Below are positions 1-8,811 of a DNA stretch of 64,000 bases, piece by piece. Where the stretch lies: the NCBI RefSeq assembly GCF_020085105.1, contig NC_058055.1, positions 16,253,822 through 16,317,821 of the forward strand, in the 5' to 3' direction. The notes under the pieces are model-generated. The model was not told where the DNA came from. It searched no databases and saw only the letters and a program-made list of their open reading frames with translations. The stretch is from Siniperca chuatsi (taxonomy: Eukaryota; Chordata; Actinopteri; Centrarchiformes; Sinipercidae). The translations under genes and the position numbers were made by a program. Positions within the stretch are counted from its first letter, which is position 1; every line of letters begins with the position of its first letter.

Positions 1-915
1 TGTCAACCACACACTGGTACAAGTTGAATAGAAGTTGGGATTGGATTGTGTAAAGGATTTTTCTGCAGTTGCAGTTGTCCACATATCAAATGTTTTGCTT
101 CAAATAAAAATACTATTTAGAAATAGTAATGAATCAATTTTGAAATATCTCCACCAATTTACATTCATGTTTTATTTATTAATCTGAAATATTCTCTATT
201 TTTTTATTATTTTTCTTTTCGAATCGCCACAATCATCACACGCTTTTTCTTTATTTTTTTATAAATCTAGTTCTACTTCTTTTTATTATTTTTTCTCTTG
301 ATTTGTGAAATTTGAAAACTGAAAATAAAGTATATTCAAAACATGGGTAAATGTCTCAGGTACATTTCCAAATGTGACTTTTGAGAATTGGCTCATTTGC
401 AAGTCTGGCTTTCATCTGAACCATGGGAAGAAATGAGAAATGTCACATTTATTTTTACTGCCTAGGTGCAATATGCAACAACACATAAAATATTTTCCCA
501 TTTTACATTTTGAAGTGTCTATATAGTTTCCTGCCTGCTTGCCACCTTATTTCATGTTCTGTTACCAGTGCAGCAATCAAGCTGAGTGATTCCACCTGTG
601 CTAATTAGCCAGTGAGCATCAGCCGACCTGCTGGGTCTGCTTGTTTTTACTCTTGTTGACATTTGCCTAACATCCATATTAAAATTAACAAAAAAGATAT
701 ATCAAAACATAGATGTAAAAATGACATATATTCCTAGAGATATTCCATAGAGCGTAAATATTAGATGATATTAGAACTTAAAATCCTTACAGGAATAGAT
801 TGTATAGATGTCAATATCTTATCAAATAAAATGGCACTTTAAGTATTATCCATTAAACTTTCAGGTAATTGGGTTCTATAAGACAGAATAAAGTGTAAAA
901 ATCATGAACTACATC
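1..915. other. AT-rich intergenic DNA, no gene seen
   Basis: No open frame with recognisable protein similarity, no microsatellite of note and no clear repeat ends were found. Long T and A runs dominate, as in the other intergenic stretches of this window. Confidence 0.6.
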
Positions 916-1184
916 CTCTACCACAGTGCTACCTAACTTTTTTTTTACCCCCACAGCCCTATCAGATGACCTCAAGAGGCCCTTCATCAACACCTTCATC
1001 ATCTTCCAGATGTGTTCATTTAAATTTTAAAGTGGTTGTTGTTCAACACAATTAATTATATAAAACTGGGTTTGTTACAATAATTTTTTCATACAAGACA
1101 TAATGATCCTTGATTTGTCGAGGGTTTATCTCATTTTTTAAACTAGGTTTAGTCAAGTCAGAGACAAGTCTTTTGCACCACCAA

Positions 1185-1563
1185 GTCTACCACTCGGTGG
1201 TGCAAAAGCCTGAGGTTTCAACCATTTTTAGCCATGCTAGTGTCATGGTTCTGGGGTTGGCAATGTCGGTCTGCCAGTTGGTCCAAGTCACTTTGGTCCA
1301 AACTGAAATATCAATAACAACTATTGAATGGATTGCCATGAAATATTCCACAGACATTCATGGTCCCCAGAGGATGAATCCTACTGACTTTGGTGTTCCC
1401 CTGACCTTTCCTCTTGCACCACCAGCAAGTCAAAGTTTTCACTTATCCAGTGAAATATCTCAACATCTACCAGATGGATTGGCACAAAATTTGTAGACAT
1501 TCACAGTTCCCAGACAATGAATCCTAATGACTTTGGTGATCCTCTGACTTGTCCTCTAGCACC
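1185..1563 (+). repeat. Left part of a percomorph dispersed repeat
   Basis: The stretch contains phrases I recognise from a very common fish repeat, such as a block reading GGATTGCCATGAAATATTCC, then CCCAGAGGATGAATCC and ACTTTGGTGATCCTCTGAC. Two internal sub-repeats (near 1325-1420 and 1470-1555) share that wording, so the element is itself partly tandem. An open frame at 1110-1496 falls in it and is not a gene. The same repeat resumes at 2121 after the claudin insert. Confidence 0.6.
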
Positions 1564-2120
1564 ATGAAGAAAACACCTGCGGAGATAGCCACTCTGGCTT
1601 TTGCCACCTTATCCCCAACGCAGGTGATGCATTTCCCTCCGATCACAGACAGTAGGCCGAACAGAGAGAACAGGATGGCGATGACCACCATAGCCCGAGC
1701 TGCCTGGAGGTCCGGAGGCAGGGCCAGCAGGGAGTCGTAGACCTTGCACTGCATCTGACCTGTGCTCTGCACCACACAGGTCATCCACAGTCCTTCCCAG
1801 ATGGTCTGAGCCACCACGATGTTGTTCCCAAGCAGACACCTTCCACAGTGGCAGCATACAGATCAGTATGTTTCCAATCCATCCAAGCACTGCCAGCCCG
1901 ACGCCCAAAATCTGCAGTCCTAAAGATGCCATTGTTGTTTGCTGGTGCTCTTTCTCTTTCTTGCTCTGTCTCAGTTCTTCAGTGGGCTGCCAACTAAAAG
2001 CTCTCCCACTGTGGGGAAGTTTTATGACCGACAGATGCCTCCAAGTAGCCCCCTCCTTTGGGTGGGCTTTGGCTTCATTACTCAAATATAAACATCCAAC
2101 ATGCTGCCTTTGAGTTCAGA
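1564..2120 (-). pseudogene. Truncated inverted copy of the 3343-3975 claudin gene
   Basis: This is an inverted DNA-level copy of 3156-3719, covering promoter, 5' UTR and about the first 126 codons of the neighbouring claudin. About a dozen substitutions are visible in ~550 bp (roughly 98% identity), and some 350 bp around the start of the coding part look almost unchanged. It is broken: a 5-bp deletion in the codons after the first transmembrane segment shifts the frame, a 3-bp deletion removes one residue of the second, the TATA box has lost 2 bp (CATATAAAAC became CATAAAAC), and the 3' half of the gene is absent. Because sequence upstream of the likely TSS is included it is not a retrocopy. 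The length difference (557 against 564 bp) is fully accounted for by these indels plus a 3-bp gain near 2105. Confidence 0.92.
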
Positions 2121-2213
2121 CATTATGTTTAACATCAGCATGTTAGAATTGTTATTGCGAGCATATTAGCATGCTGACGTTAGCATTTAGCTCAAAACAC
2201 AGTAAGTACAGCC
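2121..2213 (+). repeat. Right part of the same percomorph dispersed repeat
   Basis: The wording AACATCAGCATGTTAGAATTG followed by AGCATATTAGCATGCTGACG and TTAGCATTTAGCTCAAAACA corresponds to the distal part of the family seen at 1185-1563. The two halves flank the claudin fragment, which shows the fragment sits within the repeat. Confidence 0.55.
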
Positions 2214-2545
2214 CAAGCGGCAACCTCTAGGGCTCAAAAATAAATGCGGAAGTGCCATGTTTACAGCCTGGTAGAAAAAATGGTTTTGGTCTCTATAGTT
2301 AATTTCCCCGCCTGAATTAAAAATTGATTGACAACTGGTCAGGCGGCGTATTGGTAAAATTAGTTTTTGACAGCGGATTATAAGCCTCTGATTGGCCAAA
2401 TTAAAAAATGATTGACTACGCCCTCTCAAAGTCTCCAGTATGCAGAGATACAAACTTGCCGGAGCCGCTCACTTTGAGTTTCAAAATGGCTCTTCAGAAA
2501 CCTATAGGTGATGTCACAGACACTACGTCCATGGTCTTTTTTCAT
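2214..2545 (+). repeat. Second dispersed fish repeat
   Basis: Recognisable wording includes GCGGCAACCTCTAGGGCTC at the left and TAGGTGATGTCACAGACACT at the right, familiar from a repeat frequent in percomorph genomes. It directly abuts the previous repeat. No coding capacity. Confidence 0.5.
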
Positions 2546-3248
2546 GACTTTTAGATATCAGTTTTGATTTTTCTGCTCGCTTGTTACCTAGTTTTCACAA
2601 GCTGTCAATTGCAGGACATGGTATTATAATGTTAGCTAGTAGTTTATTGGTTATTGTGAGGATAATTAATATGAGATGAAGATAAAAACTTTATTTTATT
2701 ATAATTATACTTAATTATACTTCAGATCAGCTTCACACCAATTTGTAACACCACTTGTGTGTTTATTTTCCTCTTAAGCACAGATATGTTGATATATATT
2801 TTAACCAAATCATTTTCTACTTTTTCATACTGGCTGAGCTTCTCAGTCTTTCAACAAACCCCCTGGTTGTGAATCACTGCTCTACCATCTGAAATGGTTT
2901 TATTAACCCATTATTGTTTGCAAAAGACTTGAGGACTTTGATGTAGCAACCTTTATTATTTTAAACAACGTTAATGTTCTACAGTATATGTTTACATTCC
3001 ATAAAGTTAGATTTTCATGTTCCAAAATTTCACAACTTCACAACATCAGACATTTACTGTTGCAAGCTTTTGACTGAACCACACTGTTTAAGGTTCTTTT
3101 CTTTCTCAGAGCTCTGCTGGGGCACAAGAGGGCCTCTTTGTGTGAGAGAAACACCTCTGAACTCAAAGGCATGATGGATGTTTATATTTGAGCAATGAAG
3201 CCAAAGCCCACCCAGAGGAGGGGGCTACTCGGGGGCATCTGTCGGTCA

Positions 3249-3255
3249 TATAAAA
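3249..3255 (+). promoter_or_regulatory. TATA box of the 3343 claudin gene
   Basis: TATAAAA lies 94 bp before the start codon, which predicts a transcription start near 3280 and a ~60-nt 5' UTR without an intron. The inverted copy at 1564-2120 has lost two bases of exactly this motif. Confidence 0.6.
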
Positions 3256-3342
3256 CTTCCCCACAGTGGGAGAGCTTTTAGTTGGCAGCTCAGTGAAGAA
3301 CTGAGACAGAGCAAGAAAGAGAAAGAGCACCAGCAAACAACA

Positions 3343-3975
3343 ATGGCATCTTTAGGACTGCAGATTTTGGGCGTCGGGCTGGCAGTGCTTGGATGGATTG
3401 GAAACATACTGATCTGTATGCTGCCACTGTGGAAGGTGTCTGCTTTCATTGGGAACAACATCGTGGTGGCTCAGACCATCTGGGAAGGACTGTGGATGAC
3501 CTGTGTGGTGCAGAGCACAGGTCAGATGCAGTGCAAGGTCTACGACTCCCTGCTGGCCCTGCCTCCGGACCTCCAGGCAGCTCGGGCTATGGTGGTCATC
3601 GCCATCCTGTTCTCTCTGTTCGGCCTGCTGCTCTCTGTGGTAGGAGGGAAATGCACCACCTGCATTGGGGATAAGGTGGCAAAAGCCAGAGTGGCTATCT
3701 CCGCAGGTGTTTTCTTCATCCTGAGTGGGGCTCTGTGTCTGGTGACCGTGTCTCTGCCTGCTAACACTATCATAAAGGACTTCTACAACCCCATGGTTCC
3801 TGACGCCCAGAGGAGGGAGCTGGGTGCGTGTTTGTACATGGGCTGGGGAGCATCAGGACTACTGCTAATCGGTGGTGCTCTTCTCTGCTGTCAGTGCCCG
3901 TCAGGAGGAGACCGCTATAATGGAGCAAAGTACTCCGCGCCCAAATCCACAACACCTGGGAAAGAATTTGTCTGA
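3343..3975 (+). CDS. Claudin (claudin-3/4 clade), with unusual second loop
   Basis: Single-exon tight-junction protein of 210 residues. It has four transmembrane segments (about 8-28, 82-102, 117-137, 163-184) and the claudin signature: W30, GLW 49-51, C54 and C64 (the disulfide of loop 1), R81. Claudins polymerise into strands between epithelial cells and set paracellular permeability. Loop 2 carries NPMVP at 149-153, matching the NP-x-VP type motif through which claudin-3/4 class proteins bind Clostridium perfringens enterotoxin. Odd: where the four neighbouring claudins have a Pro...Trp pair (VPVSW, VPVCW, IPVSW) this one reads VTVSL, and its last residues are EFV rather than the usual YV ligand for ZO PDZ domains. 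The start follows a TATA box at proper distance. Family assignment is sure; the orthologue number is not. Confidence 0.95.
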   Translation: MASLGLQILGVGLAVLGWIGNILICMLPLWKVSAFIGNNIVVAQTIWEGLWMTCVVQSTGQMQCKVYDSLLALPPDLQAARAMVVIAILFSLFGLLLSVVGGKCTTCIGDKVAKARVAISAGVFFILSGALCLVTVSLPANTIIKDFYNPMVPDAQRRELGACLYMGWGASGLLLIGGALLCCQCPSGGDRYNGAKYSAPKSTTPGKEFV

Positions 3976-5890
3976 GTTGCTGCATTACAGCGCCATTTGA
4001 CAAGCATTTGACTTTAGATACAAACCTGTTGCTTATCAAGTTGCGATTTGCATTGTGACTAACTTTTTTTTGACTAACACACTGTGGCCTTTACAAGAGA
4101 CTCTAAGGTCGAGTGATGGAGTTAGGGTTGCAGTTTAATTAATTTCTTTTTACACTGTTGTGTTTAAATTCCAATGTTGATCCAGTCTGGCTCAGACTGT
4201 TCTGATGTTTTCATTATCTTCTTTGCAACATAAGCACTTCAGAAAGACTCATCATGTGAGATTTATTTTTCATTTTCATTTTGTCGACAATGTTTTTTTA
4301 ATATGCCTGATCTGGTGGAACATAACAAAGTACATTTACTTAAGTACTGACTAAAATTTTGAGATACTTCCCATAAGAGAGAACTAATATTCTATGCTAA
4401 ATTAAGAGGGAAATATTGCACTTTTTACTTATTACTTAGTTACTAGTTACTTAAGATTAAGATTTTAGACACAAAACATGATTTGGGTCATTAGGGCCTA
4501 AGGATAGAGGGATATGCTGTATAGATTGTAAAGCCCCTTGAGGCAAATTTCTGACTTGTAATATTGGGCTAAATAAATAAAATGAATTTGACTTGATTTA
4601 CATTTAGTTCCACATATAAATGTTGCTTGGACATTCACACATCAGTATGAATAATCCAATATTATAATATATATAACATTGACAGTGATCATTCTACATA
4701 ATGAGTACTTTTTGTAGTATTTTATGTAGTACATTTTGTTGATAATACTTTACTACTTTACTTTTACTTACTTAACATTAAGTAACATTTTAATGCAGGA
4801 TTTTACTTGCAATGAACTATTTTCACATTGTGGTATTGTTACTTTTACCTAAGTAAAATATCTGAATACTTCTACCACCACTAGCCTGATCTCATCTGTG
4901 TGGTCAAAATGGGCACAATAGTGAAAAAGTACAGGGGCGTATTGTTTTTTGTCCAACTGGTTTCAACTGAAACTGTCTGTAAACAAAAAGAAAACCATTA
5001 AAGAGGTTTAGGATATATCAACCTGACAAGACTTGGCAGATGTGCTCCTATTGGGCAAAGTGTAAATATCCATTCTTGGTGATATAAAACAGTTCCTTAG
5101 CAACATGAATCCAAGCATACACAGAGCACTGTTGTCTCTGGCAGTGACTTCCATTTTACTCAAGACAGAAACTGTAAATTACCATCTTAAAACAAGGGAA
5201 GTCAATTACAACACTGCAAACATCTCAACCAGATACAGTAAATTCCCAGGAGTCTACTCCCCTGAATTCCTGAATGCCTTATCACGAGTGGTTATTGAGA
5301 AGTGCAGTTTCAGTTTTATTACAGTGTGTCTGCGGATGCAGAGTGAATGTGAGAAAGGAAGAAATCAGGAATGGTATGAACAAAGAAGCTTTATTTCTGA
5401 CATTTGAAAGACAATTGGAAGTCCAGCATTGATCGTTATATTGTTATACAGTTGAATAAAAATACTTAAAATGAGCTTTTGAAAAATCTGCATTCATCCA
5501 CATTGTTTGGTTTTCACAACTTCTCTTGGCAGCAGTCTATGCAATAATTGATATTAATGAAAGTAATTTAATAAAGACTCTGTATTCAGATTTATTGCAC
5601 CACTCCATTAATTCTCAGTCTTTATAAATAAAACAACTCCTAATAGTAGGTATTTTGTTACTAATACATATTTTGTTTTAGAGAAATATTAGAGGTTTTC
5701 AGCCATTAGATTCACAATAGGGCAAATGTTTATTTTAGAAAAAGAAGATCATACAAAAATATTTCCATGTGTGAGAGAAACAAAGTTCAAACAAACCACC
5801 AGACAATATACTTTACTGTGCTGTTTTGTTACTTTAATTCTCCAAATTTTTGTTGAGTTTAAAAAATAATTCAAATTCTGAGGAGGTTTT
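3976..5890. other. Intergenic DNA between two claudins, mostly repeats
   Basis: Holds the 3' UTR of the 3343 claudin, the repeat at 4313-4885 and AT-rich DNA. A 100-codon frame at 5105-5407 preceded by GATATAAAAC resembles no family I know and has no splice or codon-use support, so it is not called. A TTTATT at 5888-5893 is the likely minus-strand polyadenylation signal of the 6058-6693 claudin. Confidence 0.5.
4313..4885 (+). repeat. Dispersed fish repeat with AGTAC/ACTTAAG motifs, copy 1
   Basis: Contains phrases such as AAGTACATTTACTTAAGTAC near the left and GAATACTTCTACCACCACT at the right end, characteristic of a very abundant percomorph repeat. About 4495-4590 a second fragment is inserted (AAAGCCCCTTGAGGC, then TATTGGGCTAAATAAATAAA), which looks like the 3' tail of a LINE. 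Further copies of this family lie at 18510-19275, 44976-45583, 53340-53455 and 60410-60602. Confidence 0.6.
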
Positions 5891-6057
5891 TATTTTTCCT
5901 AATCGACCAAATACACAGATTTCTTGCTTCAGCCTCAGCAACAACATTTTTGAGCTCCTTAAGAAACAGATCCTTTCATGTAACATTTTGATGAGAAGAT
6001 TTACAAAATGTTCTGAAAATCTCAAGACATCTTATGCTGCACTTCCAGCCCAAACAC

Positions 6058-6693
6058 TCACACATAGTTCACGTTTGAAGATGCTGTTCTTGCAGGTGCG
6101 AACTTGGCAGGTATGTAGGGTCTGCCATCTTGTGGGGGGCAGTTGTTGCAGAGCAGGCCTCCTCCCAGCAGCAGCAGCCCAGCGGAGCACCAGCCGATGT
6201 AAAGTGCAGCCCCGAGCTCCCTCCGCTGAGCCTCAATCACCAGGGGGTTATAAAAGTCGCTGATCACTGCATGAGCTGACCACGACACTGGGATCATGAT
6301 CAGCAAGGCGGCTATTATGAAGATCACTCCGGACACGATGCAGGCTTTAGCTTTGGCCACTTCGTCCTCCATGCAGTTAGTGCACTTTCCTCCAACCACG
6401 GCCATGAGGATGCCAAACACCCCGACGATCACAGAGATGACCACCATGGCCCTGGCGGCCTGCAGGTCTTGAGGTAAAGCCAGCATGGAGTCATACACCT
6501 TACACTGCATCTGGCCCGTGCTCTGGACCACGCAGTTCATCCACAAGCCTTCCCAGATCACTTGGGCGGTGACGATGTTCACCCCAACAAAAGCAGTGAC
6601 TCTCCACATGGGAGTAGCGCAGGTTATGATGGTGCCCAGCCAGCCGATGAAGGCCAGCAGCACACCCATGATCTGGAGGCCCTGAGAAGCCAT
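6058..6693 (-). CDS. Claudin (claudin-3/4 clade)
   Basis: Single-exon claudin of 211 residues beginning [10 protein letters not shown]. Loop 1 shows W30, GLW 49-51, C54 and C64; loop 2 reads [16 protein letters not shown]; the tail ends NVNYV, a standard PDZ ligand for ZO proteins. The frame opens 27 bp earlier, but the MASQGL start is chosen because all claudins of this group begin 6-7 residues before the first membrane segment. A good 3' splice site on the minus strand just upstream (pyrimidine tract then CTGTAG, exon from about 6723) suggests a 5' UTR intron. Divergent from nothing nearby: it is in tandem, same strand, with the 8167-8811 claudin. Tight-junction barrier or pore role is from family knowledge. 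Confidence 0.95.
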   Translation of the reverse strand: MASQGLQIMGVLLAFIGWLGTIITCATPMWRVTAFVGVNIVTAQVIWEGLWMNCVVQSTGQMQCKVYDSMLALPQDLQAARAMVVISVIVGVFGILMAVVGGKCTNCMEDEVAKAKACIVSGVIFIIAALLIMIPVSWSAHAVISDFYNPLVIEAQRRELGAALYIGWCSAGLLLLGGGLLCNNCPPQDGRPYIPAKFAPARTASSNVNYV

Positions 6694-6980
6694 TCTTACA
6701 CCACTGCAGCCAGGACTCAACTTCTACAGGAGAAAGAAAAGGTCGCCCTTACAGAAATGTGCACGTCTCAAAGATTAAAAACACAACAGGGAGTATAATC
6801 ACTCTCATATACTCCACTCTCACATCTGCTTCTCTGAGGAAGTGTTTGCCGTGCTCTGATGCTCTGAGGTCCCACTGTGAGAAGATAACTGCTTCCCATT
6901 CTGGTTCAAACTTTCAGGGTTGAGTTTCGGTGATCCCAGACAAAAGGGGAAAGCTGAGACCTGATATCTACAACCCTTGT

Positions 6981-7003
6981 TCTCTCTCTCTCTCTCTCTC
7001 TCT
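6981..7003 (+). repeat. (TC)n microsatellite
   Basis: Uninterrupted TC dinucleotides, upstream of the 6058-6693 claudin. Confidence 0.95.
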
Positions 7004-7087
7004 GGTCATTGTTCCCACACATACAAGTTTTGTTACCTTAAGCAAAGCTTCAAGACTCGGAACAATGGCTCCAGAGTCCACCTGTGC

Positions 7088-7089
<2 letters not shown>

Positions 7090-7167
<78 letters not shown>

Positions 7168-7170
7168 ACA
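7090..7170 (+). repeat. (CA)n microsatellite
   Basis: About 36 CA units, pure to 7160 and interrupted afterwards. It creates spurious His-Thr frames. Lies between two same-strand claudins. Confidence 0.97.
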
Positions 7171-8166
7171 GACCCACAGGTCAGGCTTTGAGCAAACACA
7201 AACTTTGGGTCACCTAAAAGGAAGTGGATTTTTTCGAAAGAAAAAAGTTAACAAAAGTTCCTTAATCTAATCCTCATTCAAACAACAGAGAATTAACCCT
7301 TGAATATTTTTTTAAATTTGCATTACAATTCAAACTGATCACCCTGACTATCTCAGACATACAGTGTTGTATTAGGTTTGCGTGTTCAATTAAGGGACCA
7401 GTAAAAGATCAAAGCAAAGTCATGTGAATATTTCCTGACATCTTAATATTTACTCTCTTAACAAATTAAAAATTGGTCCTGTGAGTCAATATAAAGTACA
7501 AACACCTTTGCATGTAGGCTCACAGTTTGAACACAAACCAGTTTTTTCTGCCACACCTAAACCTGATCTACAAGAAAGTCAGGCAATAGATGCTTCTCGA
7601 ATGCTGTGAGTTTTTTTTAAAGGATCCTTGTTTTGATTGTAATGCAGTAGTGAATTGACATATATGCATCACTAAATTTGTAAAAAGTAATATATTGATT
7701 TGTTCTATTTGAAGACCACAAGGAATCATGTTGAACACAGCTGAATGCATGTGAAAAGCAAGCACAAGTCATCTCAGATTTGTATTCAAATATTTATTTA
7801 CAGTAAAGCTGGCACATCATGAACCTCATACACATGGTTCATAAAAACAACCCACATATAGTATTTTCAAAATTAAACTGAGGTGATAGAATGTTTATAC
7901 TACTAAGAAAAGACATACAAATTACTAATATGCATATTGACAACCATACAAATCCAAGAAACTGTGTTAACATAAAATTAAATTTCCTCTTTGGGTGTGG
8001 TTCCCTTCTTGCTATTTATTCCCTTCAAATACTCTCATGAGGAGTAAAACTCAGGAATACTCAAGTGACATCCTGAAATATCAACACTCACAACCCAGTA
8101 GCACCAGTGCATCTGTCCCAGTAAACATTGTTTTGTGGAAGCTATTTAATGATTCCTGAATCTGTT

Positions 8167-8811
8167 TCAGACATAGTTTTTCCCAGACGTTGGTGCTGAG
8201 GTCTCAGATTTGGCAGCTTTGTACCTTGCAGTGTAGGAGCCTTCATCCTTAGGGGGGCAGTTGCAGCAGAGTATCCCCCCTCCGATCAGCATCAAAGCGG
8301 CTGCCCCCCACCCGATGAAGAGCGCAGCGCCCAGCTCTCTCTTCTGGGCACTCATCAGCAGCGGATTGTAGAAGTCTCGGATGATGGTGTTGGCCGTCCA
8401 GCAGACAGGGACGAGGCAGAGGATCCCAGCTGCGATGAACATAACTCCAGATGCAATGCCCACCTTGGCCTTGGACGACTGATCCTCCACACAGTTGGTG
8501 CATTGCCCCCCGGCTACAGAGAGCAGGATAGCCAGGATGCCCACCACGATGGCAATGATGGTCAGGGCCCGGGCAGCCTGGAGGTCAGAGCTGAGGGCCA
8601 GCATGGAGTCGTAGACCTTACATTGCATCTGGCCTGTGCTCTGGACCACGCAGCTCATCCAAATACCTTCCCAGGAGACCTGCGAGGTGACGATGTTACT
8701 GCCGATAAAAGCAGTGACTTTCCACATGGGAAGGGCGCACACAAGGATGGCTCCAATCCAGCCCAGGATCCCCAGAGCAGCACCCAGAATTTGTAACCCA
8801 GCAGACACCAT
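8167..8811 (-). CDS. Claudin, ZF-A89 / claudin-28-like
   Basis: Single-exon claudin of 214 residues starting [10 protein letters not shown]. It recalls the fish 'claudin-like protein ZF-A89' group by [25 protein letters not shown] and VCWTAN. Loop 1 has W30, C54 and C64, but the GLW triplet is GIW (49-51). Loop 2 reads [16 protein letters not shown]. The tail ends GKNYV, a canonical ZO PDZ ligand. The start is the first Met of the frame and fits all paralogues. A minus-strand AATAAA (plus-strand TTTATT at 7793-7798) lies about 370 bp after the stop and is the likely polyadenylation signal. Function as a tight-junction strand protein is family knowledge; subtype naming is from memory. Confidence 0.95.
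   Translation of the reverse strand: MVSAGLQILGAALGILGWIGAILVCALPMWKVTAFIGSNIVTSQVSWEGIWMSCVVQSTGQMQCKVYDSMLALSSDLQAARALTIIAIVVGILAILLSVAGGQCTNCVEDQSSKAKVGIASGVMFIAAGILCLVPVCWTANTIIRDFYNPLLMSAQKRELGAALFIGWGAAALMLIGGGILCCNCPPKDEGSYTARYKAAKSETSAPTSGKNYV

Larger units (their letters stand above)
916..2887. mobile_element. Nested hAT-like element holding two dispersed repeats and a claudin fragment
   Basis: Seen: the octamer CTCTACCA at 916-923 is repeated exactly at 880-887 of the 2.8-kb line (2880-2887). Immediately inside, the left end reads CAGTGCTACCTAAC and the right end, reverse-complemented, reads CAGTGATTCACAACC. Known: 8-bp target duplications and ends like CAGTGRTTCTCAACC are typical of hAT transposons. 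Inside lie a dispersed repeat (1185-1563 and 2121-2213) split by a claudin gene fragment (1564-2120), then a second repeat (2214-2545). No transposase frame is visible, so the outer element would be non-autonomous. Inference: later insertions and a duplication landed inside a small hAT element. The terminal repeats match only partly, so the exact TIR length is uncertain. Confidence 0.6.

Noticed and set aside
1110-1496. 128-codon plus-strand frame
   Set aside because: Falls within a dispersed repeat whose consensus is non-coding.
1609-2085. Longer minus frame through the claudin copy
   Set aside because: It reads upstream UTR and then leaves the claudin frame at the 5-bp deletion; it is a pseudogene product of chance.
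5105-5407. 100-codon frame preceded by a TATA-like GATATAAAAC
   Set aside because: No recognisable family, AT-rich, no codon bias and no splice context; the TATA-like text is only ~20 bp from the ATG, too close for a promoter.
6930-7270. His/Thr-rich frames
   Set aside because: Translation of the (CA)n microsatellite.
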